From an uncultured Paenibacillaceae bacterium (GTDB lineage: Bacteria > Bacillota > Bacilli > Paenibacillales > DA-C8), in contig CALGAO010000055.1 in the NCBI GenBank assembly GCA_937957685.1, forward strand, positions 1 to 36,108: DNA of 36,108 nt, written 5' to 3'. Position numbers and translations under genes: made by a program. This document shows, piece by piece, positions 7,937 to 15,396 of the stretch (its first letter is position 1; each line of letters opens with the position of its first letter). The notes beneath the pieces were generated by a model. That model was given only the letters and a program-made list of their open reading frames with translations. It was not told where the DNA came from and searched no databases.

Positions 7937-9478
7937 TCAATACTCATACAGCACGATGCGATACGCAGCGGGCATATCCTTCAGCTGCACGCTCATCCTC
8001 TCATCGCCGTTCAGGACGCGTCCCGCCACCCATCGGCCATTCACGAACTCTCCCTCCTCCAGGTGCAGGATGGCCGCCTGTTCCTGCTTCCCGGGCTTGG
8101 TCAGGAACCTTAGGCGGAACATCGTTCCGATGACGATGAACTCATGCTCCGAGAGCTCAAGGATCATGCCTCCCCCCACTGGCTTGCGAGGCGCCCTGGG
8201 CGGATAGTTGACGAGAATATCGTAACGGCTGAAGTGCAGGAGCTTGCCGTAGTCGTGCTCGTGACGCTTCACGAAGGCTTGCAAGCGGCCGGTATGCCGG
8301 TATCGCAGATACAGCGGCTTGAAATGCTCGATGATCGAATAGCTTCTTGCCAGATAAGCGGCGCTGCCTTCGATCTCAAATGCCGAAGGATCAATGTTCA
8401 GCTGGATCATCACCTCATGCGGCGGCTTGTCCAGATGCTCCGGGCCCTTGAGCAGGTCCTCGATCCCGAACGGCGCATAGCAGATGGCGTTGCATCCGCC
8501 CACCGCATACAGCGCATAGGTGGCGGCGACGGCATCCTTGCGGACCTCCGGGATGAAGAGCGGGTTGCCCTCATAGGTATATTCGTCCATCACATCAGGC
8601 ACGTAAGGCACATAGATATCCGGCGCCAGACAGAACAGGGACGGAGCCATGAGCTTCCACATCCGATGCACCTTGCGGACGGGACCGCCGCTCGGATAGG
8701 ATCCGGCATACCAGGGGAACTGTTCCAGCCACGCGTTGGCGTAGCAGGGTAGCGGGTAGGCGCTCTGCCCGGCTCTCGTGATGGTCTCGACGGCTCGCGC
8801 GAAATGGTAGGCCATGAAGGATTCTCCCGCATCGCGGCCGAAGGCTTCCTCCCACGTTCCCGATACCTGGAACTCTGCCGCGACGCAGTCGGGTACGGCC
8901 TGGCGGAATGCCGCATGGGCCGCCGGTGAGTAATCCCGATCGGTCCCGAGGAGGCCGATCTCATTCTCCACCTGCATCACGATCACCGTATGCTCTTCCC
9001 CATCGATGGTTCGGATGTATTCCATTAATCGGCCAAACGCATGGGCGTCCTTCTGCACGGCCGCTTCACACAGCGGGGAGATGCAATTCATCGCCTCGCC
9101 ATTGGCCTTGCGGGCGCGGAAATAGGTCGCCGTATCCTTCTTCATCCATGCCGGAACGTAATGAGACTCGGCATTCTTCCACAGTCCGAACCACAGGAGG
9201 ATCAGATGCATCCGATGGCTTCGGGCTTGCCGGATCAGCCCTTCCACCAGGGAGAAGTCGAAGCGGCCCTCCTCCGGCTCGATCAGCTCCCAGTAAACGG
9301 GGACGATGAGCGTGTTCATATTCAGGCTTGTCACATACGGCCAGACTTCTCGCTCCATATACTCCAGGTTCGAGGCGCTGGAGTTGTGGACCTCACCGGC
9401 CAGTGCGATGAACGGTTCATCATGGACGAAGAGCGTCGGGATGCCGTCCATCAGACGGATATGCGGTATGCGGGTCAT
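7937..9478 (-). CDS. GH35/GH42-like beta-galactosidase with DUF5597-type C-terminal domain
   Basis: The 513-residue protein has a clan-A TIM barrel. QVENEIG places an Asn172-Glu173 acid/base pair at the end of strand 4, and FIPEVRKD gives the nucleophile candidate Glu311. The N-terminal segment ALAGEVHNSSASNLEY and the C-terminal beta domain (about 390-513) follow the layout of GH35-type enzymes carrying DUF5597. The likely reaction is retaining hydrolysis of a beta-galactoside or related terminal sugar. There is no signal peptide, so it is cytoplasmic. GAAAGGAG lies 11 bases before the ATG. It is transcribed away from the AraC gene at 9608, which probably controls it. Exact sugar specificity is not readable. 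Confidence 0.85.
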   Translation of the reverse strand: MTRIPHIRLMDGIPTLFVHDEPFIALAGEVHNSSASNLEYMEREVWPYVTSLNMNTLIVPVYWELIEPEEGRFDFSLVEGLIRQARSHRMHLILLWFGLWKNAESHYVPAWMKKDTATYFRARKANGEAMNCISPLCEAAVQKDAHAFGRLMEYIRTIDGEEHTVIVMQVENEIGLLGTDRDYSPAAHAAFRQAVPDCVAAEFQVSGTWEEAFGRDAGESFMAYHFARAVETITRAGQSAYPLPCYANAWLEQFPWYAGSYPSGGPVRKVHRMWKLMAPSLFCLAPDIYVPYVPDVMDEYTYEGNPLFIPEVRKDAVAATYALYAVGGCNAICYAPFGIEDLLKGPEHLDKPPHEVMIQLNIDPSAFEIEGSAAYLARSYSIIEHFKPLYLRYRHTGRLQAFVKRHEHDYGKLLHFSRYDILVNYPPRAPRKPVGGGMILELSEHEFIVIGTMFRLRFLTKPGKQEQAAILHLEEGEFVNGRWVAGRVLNGDERMSVQLKDMPAAYRIVLYEY

Positions 9479-9607
9479 CAGGATCGGATCTCCTTTCAGG
9501 TATGGTATTATATTAATATAGTAGAATTGAAAGAAGCCGAGGTAAATCGGAGAATATTAAGCGTTGATATGACTATATTAAGGTGTCCTGGATGGTGAAT
9601 CGGTGAT
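9479..9607. promoter_or_regulatory. Divergent promoter region, GH35-like gene and AraC regulator
   Basis: AT-rich DNA at 9505-9590 contains several TATAAT-like hexamers on both strands, for example TATAAT read leftward near 9510-9516 and TATATT read rightward near 9572. None has a clearly consensus -35, which fits activator-dependent promoters shared by two divergent genes. No copy of the GGTC tandem operator is present. Confidence 0.5.
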
Positions 9608-10438
9608 ATGAGCCGGAAAATGTTCTTTGTCAGGCAGTCGGAGATCAGCTCGCAGCTTCCCTTCGTCCTCTACTCGCTGGGCCGGGATCATCTGCAGGAG
9701 AGCATCCATCGGCCTGACGGATTGCCGCTCTACCAGTGGATTCAGACGATCCAGGGCGCCGGGGTACTGGAGATCGACGGGCATCAGCATGCGGTGGAAG
9801 AGGGGGAAGGGATGCTGCTGTTTCCGGATGTTGGCCATCGATACCATGCCACGAGCAGACAGTGGAAAGTTCACTATATCGGCTTTGTCGGGTATGGCGT
9901 CCAGCCTTTCTGCGAAAGCGCGGGAATCCGGCGTTCGGGCGTGTATCGGGTGGATCGGCCGGATCAGGCGGCGAGGCTCATGGAGGAACTCTACGGCCTG
10001 CATGTCTCGAGTCATGCGACGATGTATGAGTATTCGAAGCTGCTCTACGGGATCCTGCTGGAGCTTGCGAGAAGCTTAGGCTCCCCGGCATCGGGCCACA
10101 AGCATCGGCAGGAGCAGGGCCACATCGTGCACCTCATCATGGACTACATCAACCAGCATTACATGGAACCTGTGTCGCTGGCCGATCTGGCGGACAGAGT
10201 GAAAATGTCCAGGGAATATCTGTGTCATCTGTTCAAAAAAATCACCGGATTCACCATCCTGGACTATCTGATCGACGTTCGCATCTCCCATGCCAAGACG
10301 CTGCTTGTGCGTTACCCGGACGAGCCGCTCCGAAACATCAGCAGGCGCTGCGGTTATGAGGATGTCAGCTATTTCTGCAAGGTGTTCCGGAAGGAAGAGG
10401 GGATGACGCCGGCGACCTTCAGGGAAATGCATCGATGA
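9608..10438 (+). CDS. AraC-family transcriptional regulator with cupin-type sensor domain
   Basis: 276 residues: an N-terminal cupin-like sugar-sensing domain (about 15-120, containing GEGMLLFPDVGHRY) and a C-terminal double helix-turn-helix domain (about 172-275). The second recognition module, ISRRCGYEDVSYFCKVFRK, and the closing TPATFRE are typical of the family. It is divergent from the GH35-like gene and is the natural candidate for its control. The ribosome site (GGTGA just before the ATG) is weak, suggesting low expression. It could also be considered for the tandem GGTC operators, but none lies near it, so that assignment is less likely than for the response regulator at 25298. Confidence 0.88.
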   Translation: MSRKMFFVRQSEISSQLPFVLYSLGRDHLQESIHRPDGLPLYQWIQTIQGAGVLEIDGHQHAVEEGEGMLLFPDVGHRYHATSRQWKVHYIGFVGYGVQPFCESAGIRRSGVYRVDRPDQAARLMEELYGLHVSSHATMYEYSKLLYGILLELARSLGSPASGHKHRQEQGHIVHLIMDYINQHYMEPVSLADLADRVKMSREYLCHLFKKITGFTILDYLIDVRISHAKTLLVRYPDEPLRNISRRCGYEDVSYFCKVFRKEEGMTPATFREMHR

Positions 10439-10468
10439 ATGGGGGCTGAACCGCGGGTTCGAAAAGGA

Positions 10469-10498
10469 TTGCAAGCGGTAACAGAGGTGTGCTATGCT
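10469..10498 (+). promoter_or_regulatory. CcpA cre site overlapping the promoter of the TIM-barrel/dehydrogenase operon
   Basis: TTGCAAGCGGTAACA (10469-10483) is a full match to the cre consensus WTGNAANCGNWNNCW. Its first six bases can serve as a -35 (TTGCAA), with TATGCT at 10493-10498 after an 18-bp spacer. Binding of CcpA there would block polymerase, so glucose repression of the genes from 10573 is expected. Confidence 0.7.
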
Positions 10499-10572
10499 CA
10501 AGATGTTAACACAAAGTAAATGATTAATAATGAGTAAACGTCTAATGACCAAGTATGGGAGGGAGTCAACGG

Positions 10573-11364
10573 ATGCAGCTGGGAATCATCGCCCAACCGA
10601 CGGAGGCAAGCTTCCGGATGGCGGCCGGAAAGGGACTGGACTTTCTGGAATTCTGCATCAATGAAGGGAACGACGGTCAAGCCTTGTATGATGAGCGCCG
10701 CAAGCTCGGACAATGGATGAAGGAGTATGGTATCGGGGTGGCCTCCATCGGCAGATGGAAGTCTGAGCGGATCGACCGGCAGGGGAGGATCATCGGCAGC
10801 GAGCTGGAGATCTGCTATCGCCTGATCGACGTGGCGAGCGACCTGGGTTGCCCCAACTTTGTCAGCGGGTGCAATTATGTGGAGGGGCTGTCCTATTACG
10901 AGAACTGCACGGAGGCGATCGAGTTCTTCTCGAAGCTGATCGAGTACGGCAGGTCCAGGGGCGTGACGATCTCGGCCTATAATTGCCGCAAGGTCAACTT
11001 CGTGCACAATCCGATGGCCTGGACGATCATCCACGGGCATCTGCCGGAGCTGGGGATCAAGTTCGATCCGTCGCACAGCCGATATTTCGGCGGCGATTAC
11101 CTGCAGGAGACCAAGGACTGGGGGCATCGCTTCCGGCATGTCCATCTGAAGGGGTCGCTCATCGTCGGCGGCGAACGCGTCGATGATCCGCCTGCCGGAC
11201 TGGATCAGACCGACTGGCCAGCCTTCATCGCCCTGCTGCGGGCCAGTGGCTATGGCGGGGGCCTGAGCATCGAGCCGCATTCGCAGGTGTGGACAGGGGA
11301 GCTTGGCGAGCGGGGGATCGATTACACGATCCGGTACATGAACGAATTGCTGTGCAGAGGTTGA
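10573..11364 (+). CDS. Xylose-isomerase-like TIM-barrel sugar isomerase/epimerase
   Basis: 263 residues with the TIM-barrel endonuclease-IV/xylose-isomerase fold. Three metal ligands are visible: Asp165 in FDPSHSRY, His191 in HVHLKG and Glu234 in SIEPHS. At the position where the first ligand Glu is normally found, this protein reads ISAYNCRK, so Asn137 or a neighbour may take over. GGGAGGGAG ends 7 bases before the ATG at 10573; the in-frame ATG at 10555 lies before that site and is rejected. A dehydrogenase gene starts 16 bases after its stop. The product probably isomerises, epimerises or eliminates a keto-sugar made by that dehydrogenase. Substrate unknown. Confidence 0.8.
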   Translation: MQLGIIAQPTEASFRMAAGKGLDFLEFCINEGNDGQALYDERRKLGQWMKEYGIGVASIGRWKSERIDRQGRIIGSELEICYRLIDVASDLGCPNFVSGCNYVEGLSYYENCTEAIEFFSKLIEYGRSRGVTISAYNCRKVNFVHNPMAWTIIHGHLPELGIKFDPSHSRYFGGDYLQETKDWGHRFRHVHLKGSLIVGGERVDDPPAGLDQTDWPAFIALLRASGYGGGLSIEPHSQVWTGELGERGIDYTIRYMNELLCRG

Positions 11365-11380
11365 GAGAGGAGAGCAGGCT

Positions 11381-12451
11381 ATGGAGAGGAAATCGAGATA
11401 CGGCATCATCGGAGCCGGGAAAAATGCGGAGAAAAAGCACATCAACGGCTATCGGCACCTTCCCTGCATCGAACTGGTCGCCGTGTGCGACGTGGATATC
11501 GGGCGGGCGAAGCGCATCGCGGAGACCTACGGCTTCGCCCGTGTGTATGCCGACTACGGGGAGATGCTGCGCAACGAGGAGCTGGATATCGTCAGCGTAT
11601 GCGCGCCGAATGCCATGCATGCGGAGATTGCCATCCAGGCGCTGGGGGCCGGGGTGAACGTCCATTGCGAGAAGCCGATGGCGTTGAACGGAAGCGAGGC
11701 CCGGCGGATGCTGGCGGCGCAACAGGCTTCGGGCAAGGCGCTGATGGTCGGCCTGAACAACCGAATGACCAATGAATCGGTCTTCGTGAAGCGGTGCATC
11801 GACCAGGGGCTGCTGGGCGAGATCTATCAGGCGAGGGCCGGCTGGGTGAGAAGAAGCGGCATCCCGGGACGGGGAACGTGGTTTACGAATCGCGCCTTGT
11901 CCGGCGGCGGGGTGATGATCGATCTCGGCACCCACTATCTGGATCTGGTCCTGTACTTCATGGGATTGCCCACCCCTTCGTATATTGTCGGGTCCACCCA
12001 TCAGACGTTCGCCCATACGACCACCCGGAATCGGAACGGATACATCGGCGATCCGGCCGGGGTGTTCGATGTGGAAGACAGCGCCGTCGGGATGCTGCAT
12101 CTGGAGAACGGCGCGACGGTCAGCTTCGAATTCAGCTGGGCGTCCAATATTGAACAGGACAAGGTCTACTACGAGCTGCTGGGCACGAAGGGCGGCGTCA
12201 GCTACGTCAACGGGGAGCTGAAGCTGTTCTCCGAGATCGGGGGCACCTGTGTGGACATCCTGCCGCGCCTCGATCCGAACATCCAGCTGATCAACGAGTT
12301 TCAACATTTCGCCGAGTGTGTGGCTGAGGGGAAGGAGCCGCTTGCTCCCGCCCGGCATGGCGTGTACTTCATGGAGATCGTCGACGGCTTCTACGAATCG
12401 GCGGCCCGACGCGAGCCGTATGCCTTCAACAAGGTCAAGGTCGGCGTGTGA
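11381..12451 (+). CDS. Gfo/Idh/MocA-family NAD(P)-dependent oxidoreductase (second of three)
   Basis: 356 residues. The Rossmann domain begins YGIIGAGKNAEKKH, a variant of GxGxxG in which the last Gly is Ala. The cofactor motif is CEKP (Glu97-Pro99). MIDLGTHYLD gives Asp181 and His185 at the catalytic positions. AGGAG lies about 8 bases upstream of the ATG, and the TIM-barrel gene ends 16 bases before, so the two form one operon under the cre-overlapping promoter. The likely reaction is oxidation of a sugar hydroxyl, probably on a glycoside, with NAD. It has the same pattern as the third family member at 12790, but the two are clearly different in sequence, suggesting different substrates or steps. 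Confidence 0.87.
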   Translation: MERKSRYGIIGAGKNAEKKHINGYRHLPCIELVAVCDVDIGRAKRIAETYGFARVYADYGEMLRNEELDIVSVCAPNAMHAEIAIQALGAGVNVHCEKPMALNGSEARRMLAAQQASGKALMVGLNNRMTNESVFVKRCIDQGLLGEIYQARAGWVRRSGIPGRGTWFTNRALSGGGVMIDLGTHYLDLVLYFMGLPTPSYIVGSTHQTFAHTTTRNRNGYIGDPAGVFDVEDSAVGMLHLENGATVSFEFSWASNIEQDKVYYELLGTKGGVSYVNGELKLFSEIGGTCVDILPRLDPNIQLINEFQHFAECVAEGKEPLAPARHGVYFMEIVDGFYESAARREPYAFNKVKVGV

Positions 12452-12587
12452 CCGGGCAGGTGACGGATTCGGCAGGTGAGGCCGGTCGTCTGACCGGGCT
12501 GGACCGACGATACCAACGATTCACCGTGATCGGTCGTTGGCTCGGAGAGGTCTGAACGGCTTCAGGGGCTCCCCGTCTGAACGGATA
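12452..12587 (+). other. Intergenic region with hairpins before operator site B
   Basis: No gene is seen. It holds a 6-bp hairpin (12482-12487 with 12492-12497), and a longer imperfect one with 7-bp CCAACGA/TCGTTGG arms near 12513-12540. None has a T run, so termination is not supported. Extra GTCTGAA copies begin at 12550 and 12575 upstream of the proper operator, but their spacing is not 22 bp. Confidence 0.45.
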
Positions 12588-12652
12588 GGTCTGAATTTCA
12601 ACAATGGATGGTCGGCTTTCGGGTAGAGACGCCAGGGAACGGGACGCATAAT
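12588..12652 (+). promoter_or_regulatory. Tandem GGTC operator with promoter (site B), drives dehydrogenase/pair-2 operon
   Basis: GGTC half-sites at 12588 and 12610 (22 bp apart) are followed 14 bp later by the -35 TAGAGA (12624-12629), a 17-bp spacer, and the -10 CATAAT (12647-12652, five of six matches). Spacing is identical to the sites at 6361, 18697 and 23140. The predicted transcript begins near 12659, where a stable hairpin starts. Confidence 0.82.
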
Positions 12653-12657
12653 GGTAG

Positions 12658-12703
12658 TGGAGACAGCTGCATGTTGCGTTTCCGACGCAATCGCATGTCT
12701 CCA
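12658..12703 (+). other. Stem-loop at the very 5' end of the predicted transcript
   Basis: TGGAGACA (12658-12665) pairs with TGTCTCCA (12696-12703), and an inner stem TTGCGT/ACGCAA (12674-12679 with 12685-12690) closes a 5-base loop. It begins at the predicted +1 of site B. Such 5' hairpins commonly stabilise mRNA; a regulatory leader is the alternative. About 85 bases separate it from the start codon. Confidence 0.6.
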
Positions 12704-12789
12704 AAGTTTACAACATGTTAATGATTGATGTTGGCCGGACAACCTGGTGACGCTGTGATGAATGGACATTTTCTCAGGAGGGATATGAC

Positions 12790-13902
12790 ATGGACAAATT
12801 GAGAATTGGCATCGTGGGATGCGGCGGCATCGCCAACCAGAAGCATCTGCCGGCACTGGCGCAGCTCAAGGACGAATGTGAAGTGGTGGCATTCTGCGAC
12901 ATCATCGTGGAACGCGCGGAGAAAGCCGCCCGGGAATACGGCACGGCGGATGCCAAGGTGTACAAGGACTATCAGGAGCTGCTGAAGGACGAGTCGATCG
13001 ACATCGTGTACGTGCTCACCCCGAATGTGATGCACAGCCCGATCACGGTGGCCGCCTTCGAAGCGGGCAAGCATGTGCTGTGTGAGAAGCCGATGGCCCA
13101 CACCACGGAAGCGGCCCAGGCGATGCTGGACGCATGGAAGAAGTCGGGCAAGAAGTTTACGATCGGCTACCAGAACCGTTTCAGACAGGAAGTTCAGACG
13201 CTGTACAAGTCTTGCCGCAATGACGAGCTCGGGGAGATCTACTTCGCCAAGGCGCATGCCGTTCGTCGCCGCGCCGTTCCGACCTGGGGCGTATTCCCGG
13301 ACAAGTCGCAGCAAGGCGGCGGCCCGCTGATCGATATCGGCACGCATGCCCTTGACCTGACCCTGTGGATGATGAACAACTACAAGCCCGTATCGGTCAC
13401 CGGCTCGGTGTTCCACAAGCTGGGCCATCTGCCGGAAGCCACCCAGGGCAACCTGTTCGGCCCATGGGATCCGGAGAGCTTCGAGGTGGAGGATTCGGCC
13501 TTCGGCTTCATCAAGATGGAGAACGGCGCGACCATCTTCCTGGAAGCATCCTGGGCGCTGAATGTGACGGATTCCAGAGAAGCGGCGGTCACGCTGTGCG
13601 GAACCAAGGCGGGCGCGGAGATCAAGGCCGGCATGAGCTATCCGACCAACGAGCTGATCTTCAACACGGCGCGTCACGGCATGCTGGTGGAGGAGAGAAA
13701 TTCCGCGTCGGGCAATATCGCTTACTTCGAAGGCGGCTCAAGCGCGCCTGGCGTGCTGGAGGCCAAGCAATGGCTGGATGCGGTGCGCCATGACAAGGAG
13801 CCGCTGGTGCACCCGGAGCAGGCCTTCGTGGTGACGAAGATCCTGGATGCGATCTACAAATCGGCGGAAACCGGCAAGGAAATCGTGTTCGACAAGGAGT
13901 AA
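12790..13902 (+). CDS. Gfo/Idh/MocA-family dehydrogenase, probable glycoside 3-oxidase for the deglycosidase pair
   Basis: 370 residues. The Rossmann motif is IGIVGCGGIANQKH (GxGxxA), the cofactor motif CEKP (Glu99-Pro101), and the catalytic-domain motif LIDIGTHALD gives Asp182 and His186. AGGAGGG ends 7 bases before the ATG. It is the first gene of an operon continuing with the pair-2 beta subunit (39 bases on), the alpha subunit and another TIM-barrel protein. In the known C-glycoside pathway of gut bacteria (DgpA type), a protein of this family oxidises the sugar at C3, and the alpha/beta complex then breaks the bond. The operon position makes that role the best inference here; the natural substrate is not known. 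Confidence 0.85.
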   Translation: MDKLRIGIVGCGGIANQKHLPALAQLKDECEVVAFCDIIVERAEKAAREYGTADAKVYKDYQELLKDESIDIVYVLTPNVMHSPITVAAFEAGKHVLCEKPMAHTTEAAQAMLDAWKKSGKKFTIGYQNRFRQEVQTLYKSCRNDELGEIYFAKAHAVRRRAVPTWGVFPDKSQQGGGPLIDIGTHALDLTLWMMNNYKPVSVTGSVFHKLGHLPEATQGNLFGPWDPESFEVEDSAFGFIKMENGATIFLEASWALNVTDSREAAVTLCGTKAGAEIKAGMSYPTNELIFNTARHGMLVEERNSASGNIAYFEGGSSAPGVLEAKQWLDAVRHDKEPLVHPEQAFVVTKILDAIYKSAETGKEIVFDKE

Positions 13903-13941
13903 CCGGTTCGGGTACGCATCTCTCGGAAAGGGGGAACACAA

Positions 13942-14376
13942 ATGGCGTTCATGATGAAGCTGCCGTTTGTGGATGCTGTTTGCGACAACAGCCTGAAGCA
14001 CACCTATGTGGGCGGCAGGAAGTTGGGCTATGAATTTCAGATCCGCCTGAGCAATTATCGCGGACACTACCTCTCCTGCATCAGGGAGTTCGCTCTCCGT
14101 GTGGACGGGGAGGAAGTTCCCGCGGAGGATATCACGTTCTGCCTGCATGGCAAGGAATTCGCCCTGAGCCAGCTGCCCGGCCTCATCTCGGAGTTCTGGC
14201 GGGTGATCGAGCCGGCCACGATCAAGGTTTACAAGCCGGGCGGGCTTGCGCCAGGGTCGCATCACATCGAGCTGACCCTGAGACTGCGCATTCCTTACAT
14301 GGCCACTCCGGGCAGCAAGCAGGCGCATGATTACGCCACGCTGGATGCTTCGGGCAGCAAGACACTGGCTCTATAG
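13942..14376 (+). CDS. DUF6379-type protein, C-glycoside deglycosidase beta subunit-like (pair 2)
   Basis: A 144-residue beta-rich protein with AAAGGGGG a few bases before its ATG. It shares FQIRLSNYRGHYLS, VDGEEV, EPATIKVYKPGGL and a closing PYMA segment with the pair-1 beta protein at 7390, so the two are homologues that have diverged strongly. It lies between a Gfo/Idh/MocA dehydrogenase and the alpha-type TIM-barrel gene (26 bases downstream), the arrangement expected for a C-glycoside deglycosidase operon. The beta subunit is known in that enzyme group to contact the TIM barrel and contribute to the active site. Cytoplasmic; no other domain is present. Confidence 0.8.
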   Translation: MAFMMKLPFVDAVCDNSLKHTYVGGRKLGYEFQIRLSNYRGHYLSCIREFALRVDGEEVPAEDITFCLHGKEFALSQLPGLISEFWRVIEPATIKVYKPGGLAPGSHHIELTLRLRIPYMATPGSKQAHDYATLDASGSKTLAL

Positions 14377-14402
14377 CCCGCGGCAAAGGAGGCTGACAAC
14401 GA

Positions 14403-15374
14403 ATGGGCAATATCAGGCTGGGAATCTCCCTGTACTGCTTCACGGATGAATATATCAAGGGGAAGATGTCCCTGGAGGATTGCATCCGCACGGCGGCGGA
14501 GTTTGGAGCGGAAGGCTTCGAGCTGGTCGGCACGCAGATGCTGCCCTCCTATCCCTATGTGACGGATCAGGTGCTGGGAGAGTTCAAGGCGATGACAAGC
14601 GCATACGGCATCGAATTCGTCTCCTATGGCGCCAATACGGACCGGGGCCTACGCTCTGACCGCGACCTGACCGAGGATGAGATGTTGCAGCTGGCGATCA
14701 ACGACCTCAGGACCGCGAGCAAGCTGGGTTGCCGGATCATGCGCGTCCAGTATCTGCTGTCGCCGTCCGCGTTGGGCAGACTGGCCCCTTACGCGGAGCA
14801 TTACGGCGTGAAAGTCGGCGTAGAGATCCATAACCCGGAGACGCCGTCCACGCCGGTCATGCAGCAGTACCTGGAGGTCATCGCACGATCGGGGTCGAAG
14901 TACATCGGCTTCATACCGGACTTCGGATGCTTCGCGATCCGTCCGAACAAGCCGCATTGGGATGAGGCGCTGGCCAGGGGCGCCCCGCTGGAGCTGTTGA
15001 AGATGGCCGCTCAGCTGCGATACGAAGGGGTGCCGCGTGACGAAGCGAGACAGCGGCTGCTGTCCGCAGGCGCCAACGATGCGGTGATGGGGGCATTCCA
15101 GGGCATGTACGGGTTTGTGACCTTCTACAAGGAACCGGACCTGGAAGGACTCAGGAGGATCATGCCGCACGTCATTCACTTCCACGGCAAGTTCCATTAT
15201 CTGGACGAACAGCTGGAAGAAGCGAGCATCCCGTATCCGGATATCGTGCAGGTCGTTGCGGATGCTGATTTCGACGGATACATCATGGCGGAATACGAGG
15301 ACCATCTGTCCGGCAGAGCCCTGGAGATGACGGAGCGATTCATGCGGATGGGCCGCAAGCTGCTGGACAAGTAA
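14403..15374 (+). CDS. TIM-barrel protein resembling C-glycoside deglycosidase alpha subunit (pair 2)
   Basis: 323 residues. It begins IRLGISLYCFTDEYIKGKMS, close in pattern to VSLYSYSAEYG of the pair-1 alpha protein. Metal ligands are Glu141 in GVEIHNPE, Asp173 in IPDFGCF, His261 in HFHGKF and Glu297 in MAEYED. It carries an extra helical stretch (about 183-250) between the Asp and His ligands that the pair-1 protein has in shorter form. The predicted reaction is elimination of the aglycone from a 3-keto glycoside, giving a 2-hydroxy-glycal-type product, with Mn or a similar metal. AAAGGAGG ends 10 bases before the ATG. This pair, next to a dehydrogenase, is the stronger candidate for a true C-C-cleaving enzyme. 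Confidence 0.8.
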   Translation: MGNIRLGISLYCFTDEYIKGKMSLEDCIRTAAEFGAEGFELVGTQMLPSYPYVTDQVLGEFKAMTSAYGIEFVSYGANTDRGLRSDRDLTEDEMLQLAINDLRTASKLGCRIMRVQYLLSPSALGRLAPYAEHYGVKVGVEIHNPETPSTPVMQQYLEVIARSGSKYIGFIPDFGCFAIRPNKPHWDEALARGAPLELLKMAAQLRYEGVPRDEARQRLLSAGANDAVMGAFQGMYGFVTFYKEPDLEGLRRIMPHVIHFHGKFHYLDEQLEEASIPYPDIVQVVADADFDGYIMAEYEDHLSGRALEMTERFMRMGRKLLDK

Positions 15375-15396
15375 GCGAACTTGGAGGTTGCTGGTT

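Noticed and set aside
10448..10460. GAACC/GGTTC hairpin after the first AraC gene as a terminator
   Set aside because: Short stem and no T run.
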